Shown: in pieces, positions 56,205-64,000 of the stretch
Position numbering within the stretch: position 1 is the first letter of the stretch
Layout: every line of letters begins with the position of its first letter
Source: Arthrobacter sp. PAMC 25486
GTDB taxonomy: Bacteria; Actinomycetota; Actinomycetes; Actinomycetales; Micrococcaceae
DNA: 64,000 nt
Assembly (NCBI RefSeq): GCF_000785535.1
Contig: NZ_CP007595.1
Coordinates: 2,068,439-2,132,438 of the forward strand
Reading direction: 5' to 3'
Position numbers and translations under genes: made by a program
Notes under the pieces: generated by a model
Databases searched by the model: none
What the model was told of the DNA's origin: nothing
The model's input: only the letters and a program-made list of their open reading frames with translations

Positions 56205-57095
56205 ATGACAACGAGCCCTGTGCACGTGCGCAACCTCAAGAAGCAGTACGGCACCTTCACGGCCGTGGATGGCATCAGTTTTGAGATCCACGACGGTGAA
56301 ACGTTTGCCCTGCTGGGCCCCAACGGTGCTGGGAAAAGCACCACAATTGAAATCCTGGAGGGTTACCGGGACCGCAGCAGCGGTGAAGCACGCGTCCTTG
56401 GCACAGATCCACAGCACGGCGGTTTGGACTGGAAGTCCCAGCTGGGCATTGTGCTGCAATCGAGCGGTGAAAGCGGCAACGTCACGGTGCTTGAACAGCT
56501 GACCCACTTTGCCGGCTACTACCCAAACCCGCGCAACGTCGCCGAGGTGATTGACGCCGTCGGACTGGACGGCAAGGCGAAAACCCGGATCGCCAAACTG
56601 TCCGGCGGGCAGCGCAGGCGGGTGGATGTGGCACTGGGCATCATCGGAAGGCCCCGGCTCTTGTTCCTGGATGAACCAACCACCGGCTTTGACCCGGAAG
56701 CCCGGCGGCAGTTTTGGGAGCTGATCAACCAGCTCAAGGCCGAGGGCACAACGATCCTGCTGACAACCCACTACCTGGATGAGGCGGCAACGCTGGCGGA
56801 CCGGGCAGGGGTGATCGTGGGCGGCAAGTTGGTGGACATCGGCCCCATCGATGACATTGGCGGACACGACGCAAGGGTGCCGCTGGTGCGGTGGCGGCAG
56901 GACGGCGTCGTCCGCGAAGAGCGCACCGCCGAGCCCACCGCACTGGCCGCACGGCTTTACGCAGAGGCGGGCGGTGAGGTGCCGGGGCTTGAAATCACCC
57001 GCCCCAGCCTCGAAGACATTTATTTGGACATGGTGGGCAATCACTCCGCTGCGCAGGAATCCGTGGCGCAAGATGTGAGGGGCGGTGCCGCATGA
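56205..57095 (+). CDS. ABC-2 exporter ATP-binding protein
   Basis: A 296-residue ATPase. Walker A LLGPNGAGKSTTIEIL, Q-loop VLQSSGE, signature LSGGQRRRVDVALGI, Walker B RLLFLDEPTTGFDPEARR, switch His LLTTHYLDEA are all intact. The C-terminal 80 residues after HYLDEA are typical of the drug-exporter (DrrA-like) subfamily. ATG 56205, GAAGGAT-like site upstream. Its TGA overlaps the permease ATG (ATGA), so the two are coupled and function as one exporter of lipophilic compounds; the substrate is unknown. Confidence 0.93.
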   Translation: MTTSPVHVRNLKKQYGTFTAVDGISFEIHDGETFALLGPNGAGKSTTIEILEGYRDRSSGEARVLGTDPQHGGLDWKSQLGIVLQSSGESGNVTVLEQLTHFAGYYPNPRNVAEVIDAVGLDGKAKTRIAKLSGGQRRRVDVALGIIGRPRLLFLDEPTTGFDPEARRQFWELINQLKAEGTTILLTTHYLDEAATLADRAGVIVGGKLVDIGPIDDIGGHDARVPLVRWRQDGVVREERTAEPTALAARLYAEAGGEVPGLEITRPSLEDIYLDMVGNHSAAQESVAQDVRGGAA

Positions 57096-57901
57096 GGACA
57101 CTGCAGCTGGGCACCTCCCGCATTGGCTACGAGCTGAAATTGTATTTCCGCCAAGGTGATTCCGTCTTTTTCACGTTCTTGTTCCCGATCCTGATGCTCT
57201 CGGTGTTCGCCGTGGCGTTCAGCACCAGCCCGAATATTGGTGCTGACATGGACGGCGGCGGCATCACGTATGCGGCGTTCTACCTGCCGGGCATGGTGGC
57301 CGCGGGCATGCTGCTCAGCGGGGTCCAGAACCTGGGTGTGGACATTGCCGCTGAGAAGGGCGACGGCACGCTGAAGCGGCTGGGCGGCACTCCCCTGCCC
57401 GTGTTTTCCTATTTCATGGGCAAGATCGGCATGGTGTTTGTCAGCTCGGTGCTGCAGGTGATCCTGCTGCTGCTGGTGGCCCGATTCGCCTTCGACGTGG
57501 AGCTTCCGGCGGAGGCCGCCAAGTGGCTGACGTTCACGTGGGTGTTCCTGTTTGGCGTGATCACCAGTTGTGTCTTGGGCATCGCCCTCTCCGCGCTGCC
57601 GCGGTCCGGGAAGAGCGCCACGGCCGTGGTCATCCCGATCGTGCTGCTGCTGCAATTCATTTCCGGCGTGTATCTGCCCTTTTCCCAGCTGCCCGTGTGG
57701 CTGCAGAACTTTGCCAGCATCTTTCCGCTGAAGTGGATGGCGCAGGGCATGCGTGCGGTGTTCCTGCCGGAGTCATTCGAAGCCATCGAACCCAGCGGCT
57801 CGTGGGACCTGGGGCTCGTGGCCCTGGTCATGGGTGTGTGGCTGGTAGTGGGGCTGGTGCTGTGCCGCTTCACGTTCCGCTGGATCCGCAAGGACCGCTG
57901 A
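57092..57901 (+). CDS. ABC-2 exporter permease
   Basis: A 269-residue protein with six membrane segments (SVFFTFLFPILMLSVFAVAF, YAAFYLPGMVAAGMLLSGVQ, VFVSSVLQVILLLLVARFAF, WVFLFGVITSCVLGIALSAL, VVIPIVLLLQFISGVYLPFS, LVALVMGVWLVVGLVLCRFT). EKGDGTLKRLGGTPLP is the coupling-helix motif of the ABC-2 family, linking it to the ATPase. The overlap with the upstream ATPase fixes its start. No two-component genes follow, unlike many such pairs. Confidence 0.93.
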   Translation: MRTLQLGTSRIGYELKLYFRQGDSVFFTFLFPILMLSVFAVAFSTSPNIGADMDGGGITYAAFYLPGMVAAGMLLSGVQNLGVDIAAEKGDGTLKRLGGTPLPVFSYFMGKIGMVFVSSVLQVILLLLVARFAFDVELPAEAAKWLTFTWVFLFGVITSCVLGIALSALPRSGKSATAVVIPIVLLLQFISGVYLPFSQLPVWLQNFASIFPLKWMAQGMRAVFLPESFEAIEPSGSWDLGLVALVMGVWLVVGLVLCRFTFRWIRKDR

Positions 57902-57944
57902 GCCGGCCCCGCAGAAGCGGCGGCCGGCGGGCCCTGCCCGGCTG

Positions 57945-58700
57945 TTAGTAGTAGACGGCCAGCGGGCCGCGCGGACCTTCAATGACCTGCACGGGGGTGT
58001 CAAAGACGCGACTCAGGACGTCACCGGTCATGATCTGCTCCGGCGTGCCAAATTCAACGACATTGCCGTCCTTGACCGCACAAATGTGGTCGGCGTAGTG
58101 GGCCGCAAAGTTGATGTCATGCAGCACGATGACAATGGTGCGGCCCAGTTCCGTGGCGGCACGGCTGAGCAGCGCCATCATTTGGGCTGCATGCTTCATG
58201 TCGAGGTTGTTCAGCGGCTCATCCAACAACACATAGTCGGTGTCCTGGGCCAGGACCATGGCAACGTAAGCGCGTTGGCGCTGCCCGCCGGAGAGCTGGT
58301 CAAGGAAGCGGTTTTCCAGCTCCCCAAGATTCAGGAAGTCGATTGACTGGCTGATGGCCTCTTCATCGGCCAGTGTCAGCCTGCCCTTGGAATGCGGGAA
58401 GCGGCCAAAGCCAACCAGCTGGCGCACGGTCAGCCGGGCCACGAAATGGTTTTCCTGGCGCAGCACCGAAACAATCTTGGCCAGGTCCTTGGACTTCGTG
58501 CTGGCCACGTCGTAGCCGGCAATCTCAATGGCGCCCGCATCAATGCCCAACAACCGGCCAATCATGGTCAACAGCGTCGACTTGCCTGCACCGTTGGGCC
58601 CCACCAGGGCGGTGACCCCGCCTGCGGGAATCTGCAGGTTGACCGGACCAATGGAGACCTCGCTGCTATAGCTTTTTCTAACCTCGGTCAGCGTGATCAC
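57945..58700 (-). CDS. siderophore-iron ABC transporter ATPase (FepC-type)
   Basis: A 251-residue ATPase. Walker A LVGPNGAGKSTLLTMIGRLL, Q-loop VLRQENHF, signature QLSGGQRQRAYVAMVLAQD, Walker B YVLLDEPLNNLDMKHAAQ, switch HDINFAAHYADHI. The subfamily with the HDxNxAxxYxDH switch is that of ferric-siderophore importers. Its ATG overlaps the upstream permease stop by four bases. It powers uptake of iron chelates across the cytoplasmic membrane together with the two permeases and the binding lipoprotein. Confidence 0.95.
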   Translation of the reverse strand: MITLTEVRKSYSSEVSIGPVNLQIPAGGVTALVGPNGAGKSTLLTMIGRLLGIDAGAIEIAGYDVASTKSKDLAKIVSVLRQENHFVARLTVRQLVGFGRFPHSKGRLTLADEEAISQSIDFLNLGELENRFLDQLSGGQRQRAYVAMVLAQDTDYVLLDEPLNNLDMKHAAQMMALLSRAATELGRTIVIVLHDINFAAHYADHICAVKDGNVVEFGTPEQIMTGDVLSRVFDTPVQVIEGPRGPLAVYY

Positions 58701-59806
58701 AGGCGACCCTTTCGTAAAATGAAGAACAGGAACACGGAACCGCCAACCACTTCGATGATGATCGAGACAACACCTTCGGCATAAAAAACGTGCTTCATGA
58801 CGAAGTACGAACCCGAAAGCACCACAAAGCCAATGAGCACCGCAATGGGGAAAACATATTTGTGGTCGTGGCTGTCGGCCAGCTGGTAGGCGAGCGTGGC
58901 AACGAGGAAGCCCAGGAAGGTCATGGGGCCAACCAGCGCGGTGGAGGTGGCCATCAGGATCGAGACCAGGAACAACACCCGCATCACTTCAAAACGGTGG
59001 TTCAGGCCCAGGTTCCTGCTGGTGTCGGCCCCCAACGCAACCACGTTCAGGCGCCTGGCATTGAGCAGCAGCAGGACCCCGGCGCCGAGGCACAACGGGA
59101 TGGCGATGGGCAGGTAGCGCACATCCGCGTTGGACACCGAACCAAACAGGCGCGCCGTGAGGATGTCGAACTCGCTGGGGCTCAGCAGCCGTTGCATGAA
59201 GGTCGAGACGGAGCCCAGCCCGCCACCAATGATGATGCCGATCAGCAGCATGACATGGATGTTGCCGTGTTTTCCGGACAGCAGCCAGCCATACAGCGCC
59301 ATGGACAGGCCCACCATGATGAGGATTTGCAGCACAAACTGCGGCACGCCCTGCACCGCCGTCACACCGGCGGCGCCCAGGAAGAACACTGCGCCTGTCT
59401 GCACCGCGATGTAGAGGGATTCAAAGCCCATGATCGACGGCGTGATGATCCGGTTGTTGGTTGCCGTCTGGAAGCTGACGGTCGCCATGGCCTGGCAGAT
59501 CGCCACCACGGCCATGACAATGACGCTGGTGCCGCGCATCTGCGCAATGAGCCAGAACCCGTCGGAACCAACGGGCATGGGGTTGTCCCATGCGAGCAGC
59601 CCAAAGCCGAAGCCCACCGCCATGACCAGCAAGACACTGAGCACAATCCAATAGCGCCTGCGCGAACGGTGAGTGGGCAGGGAAGCCGAGCTGCGTTCCG
59701 GAAGGCGGGTGCCGCCGTCGTACTTCTTAAAGGGCTTCAGGGGCGAGGGAAGCCCGACTGCGGGAGTCTTGCGTTGGGTGGGCCGGGTCGAGGGAGTATC
59801 AAGCAT
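58697..59806 (-). CDS. siderophore-iron permease (FepG-type), second permease
   Basis: A 369-residue FecCD-family permease with a longer N-terminal cytoplasmic extension (about 45 residues, KTPAVGLPSPLKPFKKYDGG) and about nine membrane segments. NNRIITPSIMGFESLYIAVQ, LIGIIIGGGLGSVSTFMQRL, LGADTSRNLGLNHRFEVMRV (ATPase-facing loop) and LIGFVVLSGSYFVMKHVFYA are typical of the family. It overlaps the first permease by eight bases and the ATPase by four, so all three are translationally coupled. Confidence 0.93.
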   Translation of the reverse strand: MLDTPSTRPTQRKTPAVGLPSPLKPFKKYDGGTRLPERSSASLPTHRSRRRYWIVLSVLLVMAVGFGFGLLAWDNPMPVGSDGFWLIAQMRGTSVIVMAVVAICQAMATVSFQTATNNRIITPSIMGFESLYIAVQTGAVFFLGAAGVTAVQGVPQFVLQILIMVGLSMALYGWLLSGKHGNIHVMLLIGIIIGGGLGSVSTFMQRLLSPSEFDILTARLFGSVSNADVRYLPIAIPLCLGAGVLLLLNARRLNVVALGADTSRNLGLNHRFEVMRVLFLVSILMATSTALVGPMTFLGFLVATLAYQLADSHDHKYVFPIAVLIGFVVLSGSYFVMKHVFYAEGVVSIIIEVVGGSVFLFFILRKGRL

Positions 59807-60800
59807 GGCGGCGCTGCCTCAGGACCAGGGCCACGAAGACGAGGGCGCCGACGACGCCGAGAATCAGGGAGACAGGCACCTCGAAGGGCATGATGATGGT
59901 TCGTCCCACAAGGTCGCAAATGGTCACAATGGCGATGCCCAGCAGGCACACCCACGGCAGGTTCCCGCGCAGGTCATCGCCGCGGAACATCGAGACAATG
60001 TTCGGCACGATCAGGCCCAGGAACGGCAAATTGCCAACAACAACGGTGACAACGCCGGTGGCAATCGCGATGAGCCCGGTGCCCAGCAGCATGACTTGGT
60101 TGTAGTTCAGGCCAACGTTGGTGGCGACATCCTCGCCGAGGCCGGCCACCGTGAACCTGTCGGCGACGAAGAACACGGCCACGCCCACGAGGGCCACAAT
60201 CCACAGCACCTCGTACTGGCCGCGGAGTACCGAGGTGAAGCTGCCGGCAAACCAGATGCCAAGGCTCTGGAGCATGTCCGTCTGCAGCGCGATGAAGGTG
60301 GAGATGGCACCGACCACGGCACCCAGCATGATGCCCACGATCGGCACCGTCAGCGACGCTTTCAGGGAGACCCGGCGCAGAAAAAGGAAGAAGATCATGG
60401 TGCCGATGAAGGCGGCCAGGACTGCCCCCGACATCTTGATCAGGATGCTGGCGTTGGGGTTGATCAGCATGACCGTCAGCAGTCCCAGTCCCGCCCATTC
60501 GGTGGTGCCGGTGGTGGTGGGTTCGACGAAGCGGTTTTGTGTCAGCAGCTGCATGACGAGTCCCGACATGGCCATGGCGGCACCGGCCAGCACCAGGGCG
60601 ATGGTGCGGGGGATGCGGGTGATGGCAAACATTTCGCCACCGTCCGCACCGCCGAAGATGTCGTAGACGCCGGTGAACAGCGAGAACACCAGCAATAGGG
60701 CCACGACGGCAATGCCAATCAGCAGTTTCGGCTCAAAGAGCCTGCCCTTGCCGGGTGTTTTCACCGGGCCCCTGGCGGTGGCCTTCAGTGTTGTACTCAT
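59799..60800 (-). CDS. siderophore-iron permease (FepD-type), first permease
   Basis: A 333-residue FecCD-family permease. LLIGIAVVALLLVFSLFTGV is segment 1; RIPRTIALVLAGAAMAMSGL is the classic RxPR(x)xxxxxxGxxLxxSG block; MQLLTQNRFVEPTTTGTTEW is the family's NPLAxPxxLG counterpart; GLGEDVATNVGLNYNQVMLL is the ATPase loop. It pairs with the second permease as a heterodimeric channel. It starts 91 bases after the binding-protein gene, with a hairpin between. Confidence 0.93.
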   Translation of the reverse strand: MSTTLKATARGPVKTPGKGRLFEPKLLIGIAVVALLLVFSLFTGVYDIFGGADGGEMFAITRIPRTIALVLAGAAMAMSGLVMQLLTQNRFVEPTTTGTTEWAGLGLLTVMLINPNASILIKMSGAVLAAFIGTMIFFLFLRRVSLKASLTVPIVGIMLGAVVGAISTFIALQTDMLQSLGIWFAGSFTSVLRGQYEVLWIVALVGVAVFFVADRFTVAGLGEDVATNVGLNYNQVMLLGTGLIAIATGVVTVVVGNLPFLGLIVPNIVSMFRGDDLRGNLPWVCLLGIAIVTICDLVGRTIIMPFEVPVSLILGVVGALVFVALVLRQRRHA

Positions 60801-60840
60801 GCAGCGGTCCCTTCAGATCCTGCCGGCAAACAGCAAAGCA

Positions 60841-60868
60841 GCGGGTCCGGCATTGCTGCCGGAACCGC
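60841..60868 (-). terminator. intercistronic hairpin (attenuator) in the iron operon
   Basis: A 12-bp stem with one mismatch, GCGGTTCCGGCA and TGCCGGACCCGC, loop GCAA, 23 bases past the binding-protein stop and before the first permease. It would let more binding protein than permease be made. Confidence 0.75.
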
Positions 60869-60891
60869 CACTGGGCTGGTGAAGAATATGG

Positions 60892-61875
60892 CTACTTGCC
60901 TTCCAGGGCGTCCGCGAAGGTGTTCAGGAATTCCGTGTAGGTCTGGATTCCCTCGTTGGTGTAGGTGTCGGCCGGCATGTAGACGATGTTGCCGTTCTGA
61001 GTGGCCGGGACGTTCTTGAGCGCCTCCGACTTTTCCAGCAGCTCGTTCGCCGGTGAGTAGCTGGCGTCATCGGCCGACACGGCCGCATCCCTGTCCATGA
61101 CCAGGATCCAGTCCGGCTTGGACTTGGCAATGGCCTCGACCGAGATGTCATCACCTTGGTGGTCGGTGCTGGCATCCTTGACCTCAAGGGCCGGGGTCAG
61201 GCCCAGGATGTCGAAGAGCGGACCGAGCGTGCGCCCGGTGCCGGGGGCGGAGTAGTTAATGTTGCCGCCCGAAGCGATGACACCCATGACGGTGCTTTTC
61301 TTGTCGTAGGAGGCCTTCACCCGCTCGACGGCGGCGTCAAAGTCGTCGTTGAGCTTTTTGGCTTCTGCCTGCTTGGCAAAAACTTCGCCGAGCACGGTGG
61401 TCTGGCGCTTGAGCTCGGAATCGAACGGCTCACCGTCGCGCGGATCGAGTTCCAGCACGGTGGCGTTGGGAGCCAGCTTGGTGAAGTCGTCGTGGAACTG
61501 GGCGAAGCGCTGGCCGTTGACGATCACGTCAGGGGCAACCGTGACAATGGCTTCCAGGTTCGGTTCGCGGTGGCTGCCCAGGTCCACGATCGACGCGTCC
61601 TTCTTGTACGCGCTGCTGTCCGGCATGAGCGCCACGGCGCCGGCCTTGAGCGTGACGCCCCAGTCGGCGAGCGTCTCGAAGGTCCGGTTGTCGGTGGCAA
61701 CCACGGATGCGGGCGGGGCGCTGATGGTGTGCGTGCCGTTGTTGTCCTCCACCGTTATGTTGCTGGCACTGGGGCTGGACGTGTCTGCCGGTGCCGCAGC
61801 GGAACCTCCGCAGGCGGTGAGGGCGAGCATGGCGGCTGCGGCTCCGAGTGTCAACAGGTGTTTCTTCAAGATCAT
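60892..61875 (-). CDS. siderophore-iron binding lipoprotein (FepB-type)
   Basis: A 327-residue substrate-binding protein. ATG 61875 (GGAG five bases upstream) starts ILKKHLLTLGAAAAMLALTA + CGG, a signal with lipobox, so it is anchored outside. The two-lobe fold is seen in SVVATDNRTFETLADWGVTL, DLGSHREPNLEAIVTVAPDV + IVNG (first lobe), VMGVIASGGNINYSAPG (hinge) and IAKSKPDWILVMDRDAAVSA. It delivers a ferric siderophore to the two permeases; the type of chelate (probably catecholate or mixed) is not deducible. It is first in its operon, behind an iron-box promoter. Confidence 0.94.
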   Translation of the reverse strand: MILKKHLLTLGAAAAMLALTACGGSAAAPADTSSPSASNITVEDNNGTHTISAPPASVVATDNRTFETLADWGVTLKAGAVALMPDSSAYKKDASIVDLGSHREPNLEAIVTVAPDVIVNGQRFAQFHDDFTKLAPNATVLELDPRDGEPFDSELKRQTTVLGEVFAKQAEAKKLNDDFDAAVERVKASYDKKSTVMGVIASGGNINYSAPGTGRTLGPLFDILGLTPALEVKDASTDHQGDDISVEAIAKSKPDWILVMDRDAAVSADDASYSPANELLEKSEALKNVPATQNGNIVYMPADTYTNEGIQTYTEFLNTFADALEGK

Positions 61876-61892
61876 CAGTCTCCAGATGCAGG

Positions 61893-61911
61893 TTAGCTTA
61901 GGCATACCTAA
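61893..61911 (-). promoter_or_regulatory. DtxR/IdeR-type iron box at the iron transport operon
   Basis: TTAGCTTAGGCATACCTAA, plus strand, agrees with the consensus TTAGGTTAGGCTAACCTAA at 16 of 19 positions. It lies 18 bases upstream of the binding-protein start, so iron-loaded regulator bound here would block transcription. Confidence 0.88.
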
Positions 61912-62016
61912 TTAGGCCTGATCAAAAGCTAATACAAAATTCAATAATTGCGCAAGTTATTCGTAACGTAATCACCGTGAGGCTCGTCACACGCATCCTG
62001 CCGTTAGGCTTATTGC

Positions 62017-63240
62017 ATGGCCCTCGACGTAATTTCCCCCCTTCTCACCCCGGCAGGATGGGAACTTTTATCCTCGCTGGGCCCGTACCGCGAAGCTGAT
62101 TCCCTCAAGCTCAACGAGTCGCTGCGCAAGGCCGGCCACTCCCCCGAACTGGTCGCAGCCGCCCTAACCCAGGCGAGGCTGCGCGCCAAGGCTGAGGCCA
62201 AGTTTGGCGAGTTTGCGCAGCAAATGCTGTTCACCCAGGCCGGCCTGGAACAAGCCACCCGACTGAGCATCGCCGCGTTGCATGCACAAAGATTTACGAC
62301 GGCGTCCATCACCTCCGTGGCCGACCTCGGGTGCGGCTTGGGCGCGGATTCGCTCGCCATGGCCAGCTTGGACATCAACGTCACCGCTGTTGATATGGAC
62401 GAGGTCACCGCCGCGTGCACCACCGTGAACCTGATGCCGTTCCCCCATGCCCGCGTGGTGTGCGGCCGCGCCGAAGACACCGACCTGTCCGGCATTGAGG
62501 GTGTCTGGCTGGACCCGGCCCGGCGCACCACCAGCACGTCCGGAACCACCCGGCTTTTTGACCCCGAAGCGTTCTCCCCGCCGCTGTCCTTTGTTGAACA
62601 GCTGGCCGATCGGGGCCTGGCGGTGGGCGTGAAGATGGGCCCGGGCATCCCCCATGAGGCCATCCCGGCGACCGCCGAGGCCCAGTGGATCTCCGTCAAC
62701 GGGGACGTGGTGGAGGCCGGGCTGTACTTCAACCGGCTGGCCCGCCCCGGCATCCGCCGCTCCGCCCTGGTGGTGGGTGTCGCCGGCATGAATGAAATCA
62801 CCAGCCCGGTGTCCTACGAGCCGGGCGCACAGGATGCTGACATTGGGCCCATCTCCGGCTACCTCTACGAGCCCGACGGCGCCGTGATCCGTGCCGGGCT
62901 CGTGGCAGATTTGGCCCGCAGCATGGGTGCCCACCTAATCGACGAACACATCGCCTACCTGTGCTCCGACGAGCCGGTACACACGCCGCTGGCCCGCTGC
63001 TACAAGGTCCTTGAGGTGAAGCCGTTCAACGTCAAGGCCTTGAAGGCTTGGGTGAAAGCCACCCGGATCGGGGTGCTCGACATCAAGAAGCGCGGGATCT
63101 CCACCACCCCCGAAGAGCTGCGCCGCCAGTTGCTGACAGGTTCAGGCAAGGGCCCCAACAAGGCCACGCTGGTGCTGACGCGCATTGGCGAGGACCGCGT
63201 GGCCATCGTGGTGGAGCCCCACGGCTTCAACGGCGCCTGA
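62017..63240 (+). CDS. class I SAM-dependent methyltransferase with C-terminal THUMP-like domain
   Basis: A 407-residue protein, ATG 62017 with TAGGCT six bases upstream (probably leaderless). An N-terminal helical region is followed by the SAM-binding motif SVADLGCGLGADSLAMASLD near residue 110, AVDMDEVTAACTTVNL, and VWLDPARRTT, which occupies the post-motif acidic position. The C-terminal ~90 residues (YKVLEVKPFNVKALKAWVKA, LDIKKRGISTTPEELRRQL) match the THUMP-like domain of this actinobacterial family. It probably methylates RNA; the target is unknown. Confidence 0.9.
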   Translation: MALDVISPLLTPAGWELLSSLGPYREADSLKLNESLRKAGHSPELVAAALTQARLRAKAEAKFGEFAQQMLFTQAGLEQATRLSIAALHAQRFTTASITSVADLGCGLGADSLAMASLDINVTAVDMDEVTAACTTVNLMPFPHARVVCGRAEDTDLSGIEGVWLDPARRTTSTSGTTRLFDPEAFSPPLSFVEQLADRGLAVGVKMGPGIPHEAIPATAEAQWISVNGDVVEAGLYFNRLARPGIRRSALVVGVAGMNEITSPVSYEPGAQDADIGPISGYLYEPDGAVIRAGLVADLARSMGAHLIDEHIAYLCSDEPVHTPLARCYKVLEVKPFNVKALKAWVKATRIGVLDIKKRGISTTPEELRRQLLTGSGKGPNKATLVLTRIGEDRVAIVVEPHGFNGA

Positions 63241-63259
63241 CCGAACCTGCATACATACA

Positions 63260-63418
63260 AACGCTCCTGCACTTGTGGGGCACTTTCCTCCCAACGCTCC
63301 TGCAGTTGTGGGGCACTTTTCCTGAACGCTCCTGCACTGCTTTGCGCGAGCGGGGTCCCTAGCCAATTCAAGCGCAGGAGCATTCGTCAAAACCCACCCA
63401 CAAGCGCAGGAGCGTCTA
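63260..63418. repeat. intergenic repeat, copy B of the 32-base-period family
   Basis: AACGCTCCTGCA starts at 63260, 63293 and 63325 (period 32-33), each followed by a stretch like CTTGTGGGGCACTTT. Two inverted copies, GCGCAGGAGC, follow at 63371 and 63404. Reverse-complemented, a unit reads AAAGTGCCCC...TGCAGGAGCGTT, the unit of the 40.3-kb array. Confidence 0.88.
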
Positions 63419-64000
63419 TGGGGCGCGGGAGAACGCTGAGGCTTCGCGCACCAACTCGGGGCTGGGCCGCACACCCGTGTACAGCACAAACTGCTCCTCG
63501 GCCTGGAGGGCGATGACCTCGGCGCCCGTGATGACGTGCTTCCCCGCAGCTCGGGCCGCCTTGATCAGCGGAGTTTCGGCGGGAAGCGCGACGACGTCGA
63601 ACACCACGTGCGCCTGCGCCACTAGGGCGTCGCTGAAGGACTGCGCCGACTCGTCGGCCCCGGCCATGCCCAGCGGCGTGACATTGATCAGAACTTCCGC
63701 ACCGGAGTCCCCCGTCTCAGCCAGCCAGGCAAAACCGTACAGCGCGGCAAGCGCCCGGCCCCGTTCCTCGTTGCGGGCCACAATCGTGACATTCGTGAAT
63801 CCGGCGTCGTGCATGGCAGCGGCCACAGCCTTGGCCATGCCGCCTGAACCACGCAATAAAACGCTGGATGCCGGGTCAAGGCTGTGCTCCACCACCAGCC
63901 GGGCGATCGCGAGGTAGTCGGTGTTGTACGCGGTGAGCACGCCGTCGGTGTTCACGATGGTGTTGACCGAATCGATGGCGGACGCGGAGTCATCCATGAC
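63416..64000 (-). CDS. shikimate dehydrogenase family protein, C-terminal part (runs off the right edge)
   Basis: At least 194 residues are visible. INTIVNTDG-like SVNTIVNTDGVLTAYNTDYL is the substrate-binding NTD block; SVLLRGSGGMAKAVAAAMHD is the NADP Rossmann loop (GSGGMA); LINVTPLGMAG and GVRPSPELVREASAF complete the C-terminal half. Shikimate dehydrogenase reduces 3-dehydroshikimate; members of this divergent branch may act on quinate or other substrates. The N-terminal substrate domain lies outside the window. The gene's stop overlaps the end of the repeat family region by three bases. Confidence 0.88.
   Translation of the reverse strand, partial: VMDDSASAIDSVNTIVNTDGVLTAYNTDYLAIARLVVEHSLDPASSVLLRGSGGMAKAVAAAMHDAGFTNVTIVARNEERGRALAALYGFAWLAETGDSGAEVLINVTPLGMAGADESAQSFSDALVAQAHVVFDVVALPAETPLIKAARAAGKHVITGAEVIALQAEEQFVLYTGVRPSPELVREASAFSRAP

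Overview
The window is chromosomal DNA of a high-GC Gram-positive bacterium of the Arthrobacter/Micrococcaceae type. This is inferred from the overall base composition, many GTG starts, leaderless-looking promoters, a groES-groEL1 operon under CIRCE operators, a DtxR/IdeR-type iron box, paired guaB and guaB-like genes, and small actinobacterial membrane families (DUF3817, SURF1, THUMP-like methyltransferase). No search was run, so species is not claimed.

Layout. 0-5.3 kb: end of a LacI-type regulator gene, a decayed aldose 1-epimerase, a VOC protein, two exported or membrane small proteins, a Fur-family regulator with a perfect palindromic operator and a small GSYV-repeat protein behind it, then an NADP-dependent oxidoreductase. 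About 5.3-27.2 kb: an accessory region. It starts at a decayed serine-recombinase fragment with recombinase-like half-sites and ends at the 3' side of tRNA-Ala(CGC). It holds a Fic protein, two paralogous HIRAN proteins with arrays of helix-turn-helix motifs, two smaller proteins alternating helix-turn-helix motifs with an unrecognised ~70-residue module, a single-chain helicase/methyltransferase/nuclease restriction enzyme (type ISP-like) carrying an in-frame TAG near its N-terminus, a DUF4145-like partner, two helicase-associated-domain proteins, a frameshifted HAD protein, a metallophosphoesterase and several unknown small genes. A 12-base motif, CCGCACACATGG, recurs upstream of at least six of these genes and usually supplies an ATG. 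27-64 kb: ordinary chromosome. It has galU, a 5-formyltetrahydrofolate cyclo-ligase, an FmdB zinc ribbon, a SAF-domain protein, a very large degenerate helicase next to guaA, DUF3817 and SURF1 proteins, a PTS IIA domain, guaB3, guaB, a metal P-type ATPase, groEL/groES, a RelBE-type module, an MFS transporter, an ABC-2 exporter, a complete siderophore-iron ABC operon, a methyltransferase and part of a shikimate dehydrogenase.

How parts work together. The purine genes (guaB at 46.8 kb, guaB3 at 42.8 kb, guaA at 38.6 kb) share strand and neighbourhood but are separated by strong terminators. The iron genes form one operon behind an iron box, with a hairpin after the binding-protein gene. In the accessory region the restriction enzyme, HIRAN/HTH proteins and helicase-associated proteins lie mostly on one strand and look like a DNA-surveillance or defence cluster; this is inference from domains and clustering.

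Decay is conspicuous: at least five genes carry nonsense or frameshift lesions (aldose epimerase, HTH-array protein, ISP enzyme, HAD protein, VOC protein), besides the recombinase fragment. Intergenic repeats are also prominent: a 32-base-period repeat found at both 40.3 kb and 63.3 kb, a 56-base tandem repeat running into a promoter at 45.1-45.3 kb, and a nested palindrome at 46.4-46.55 kb.
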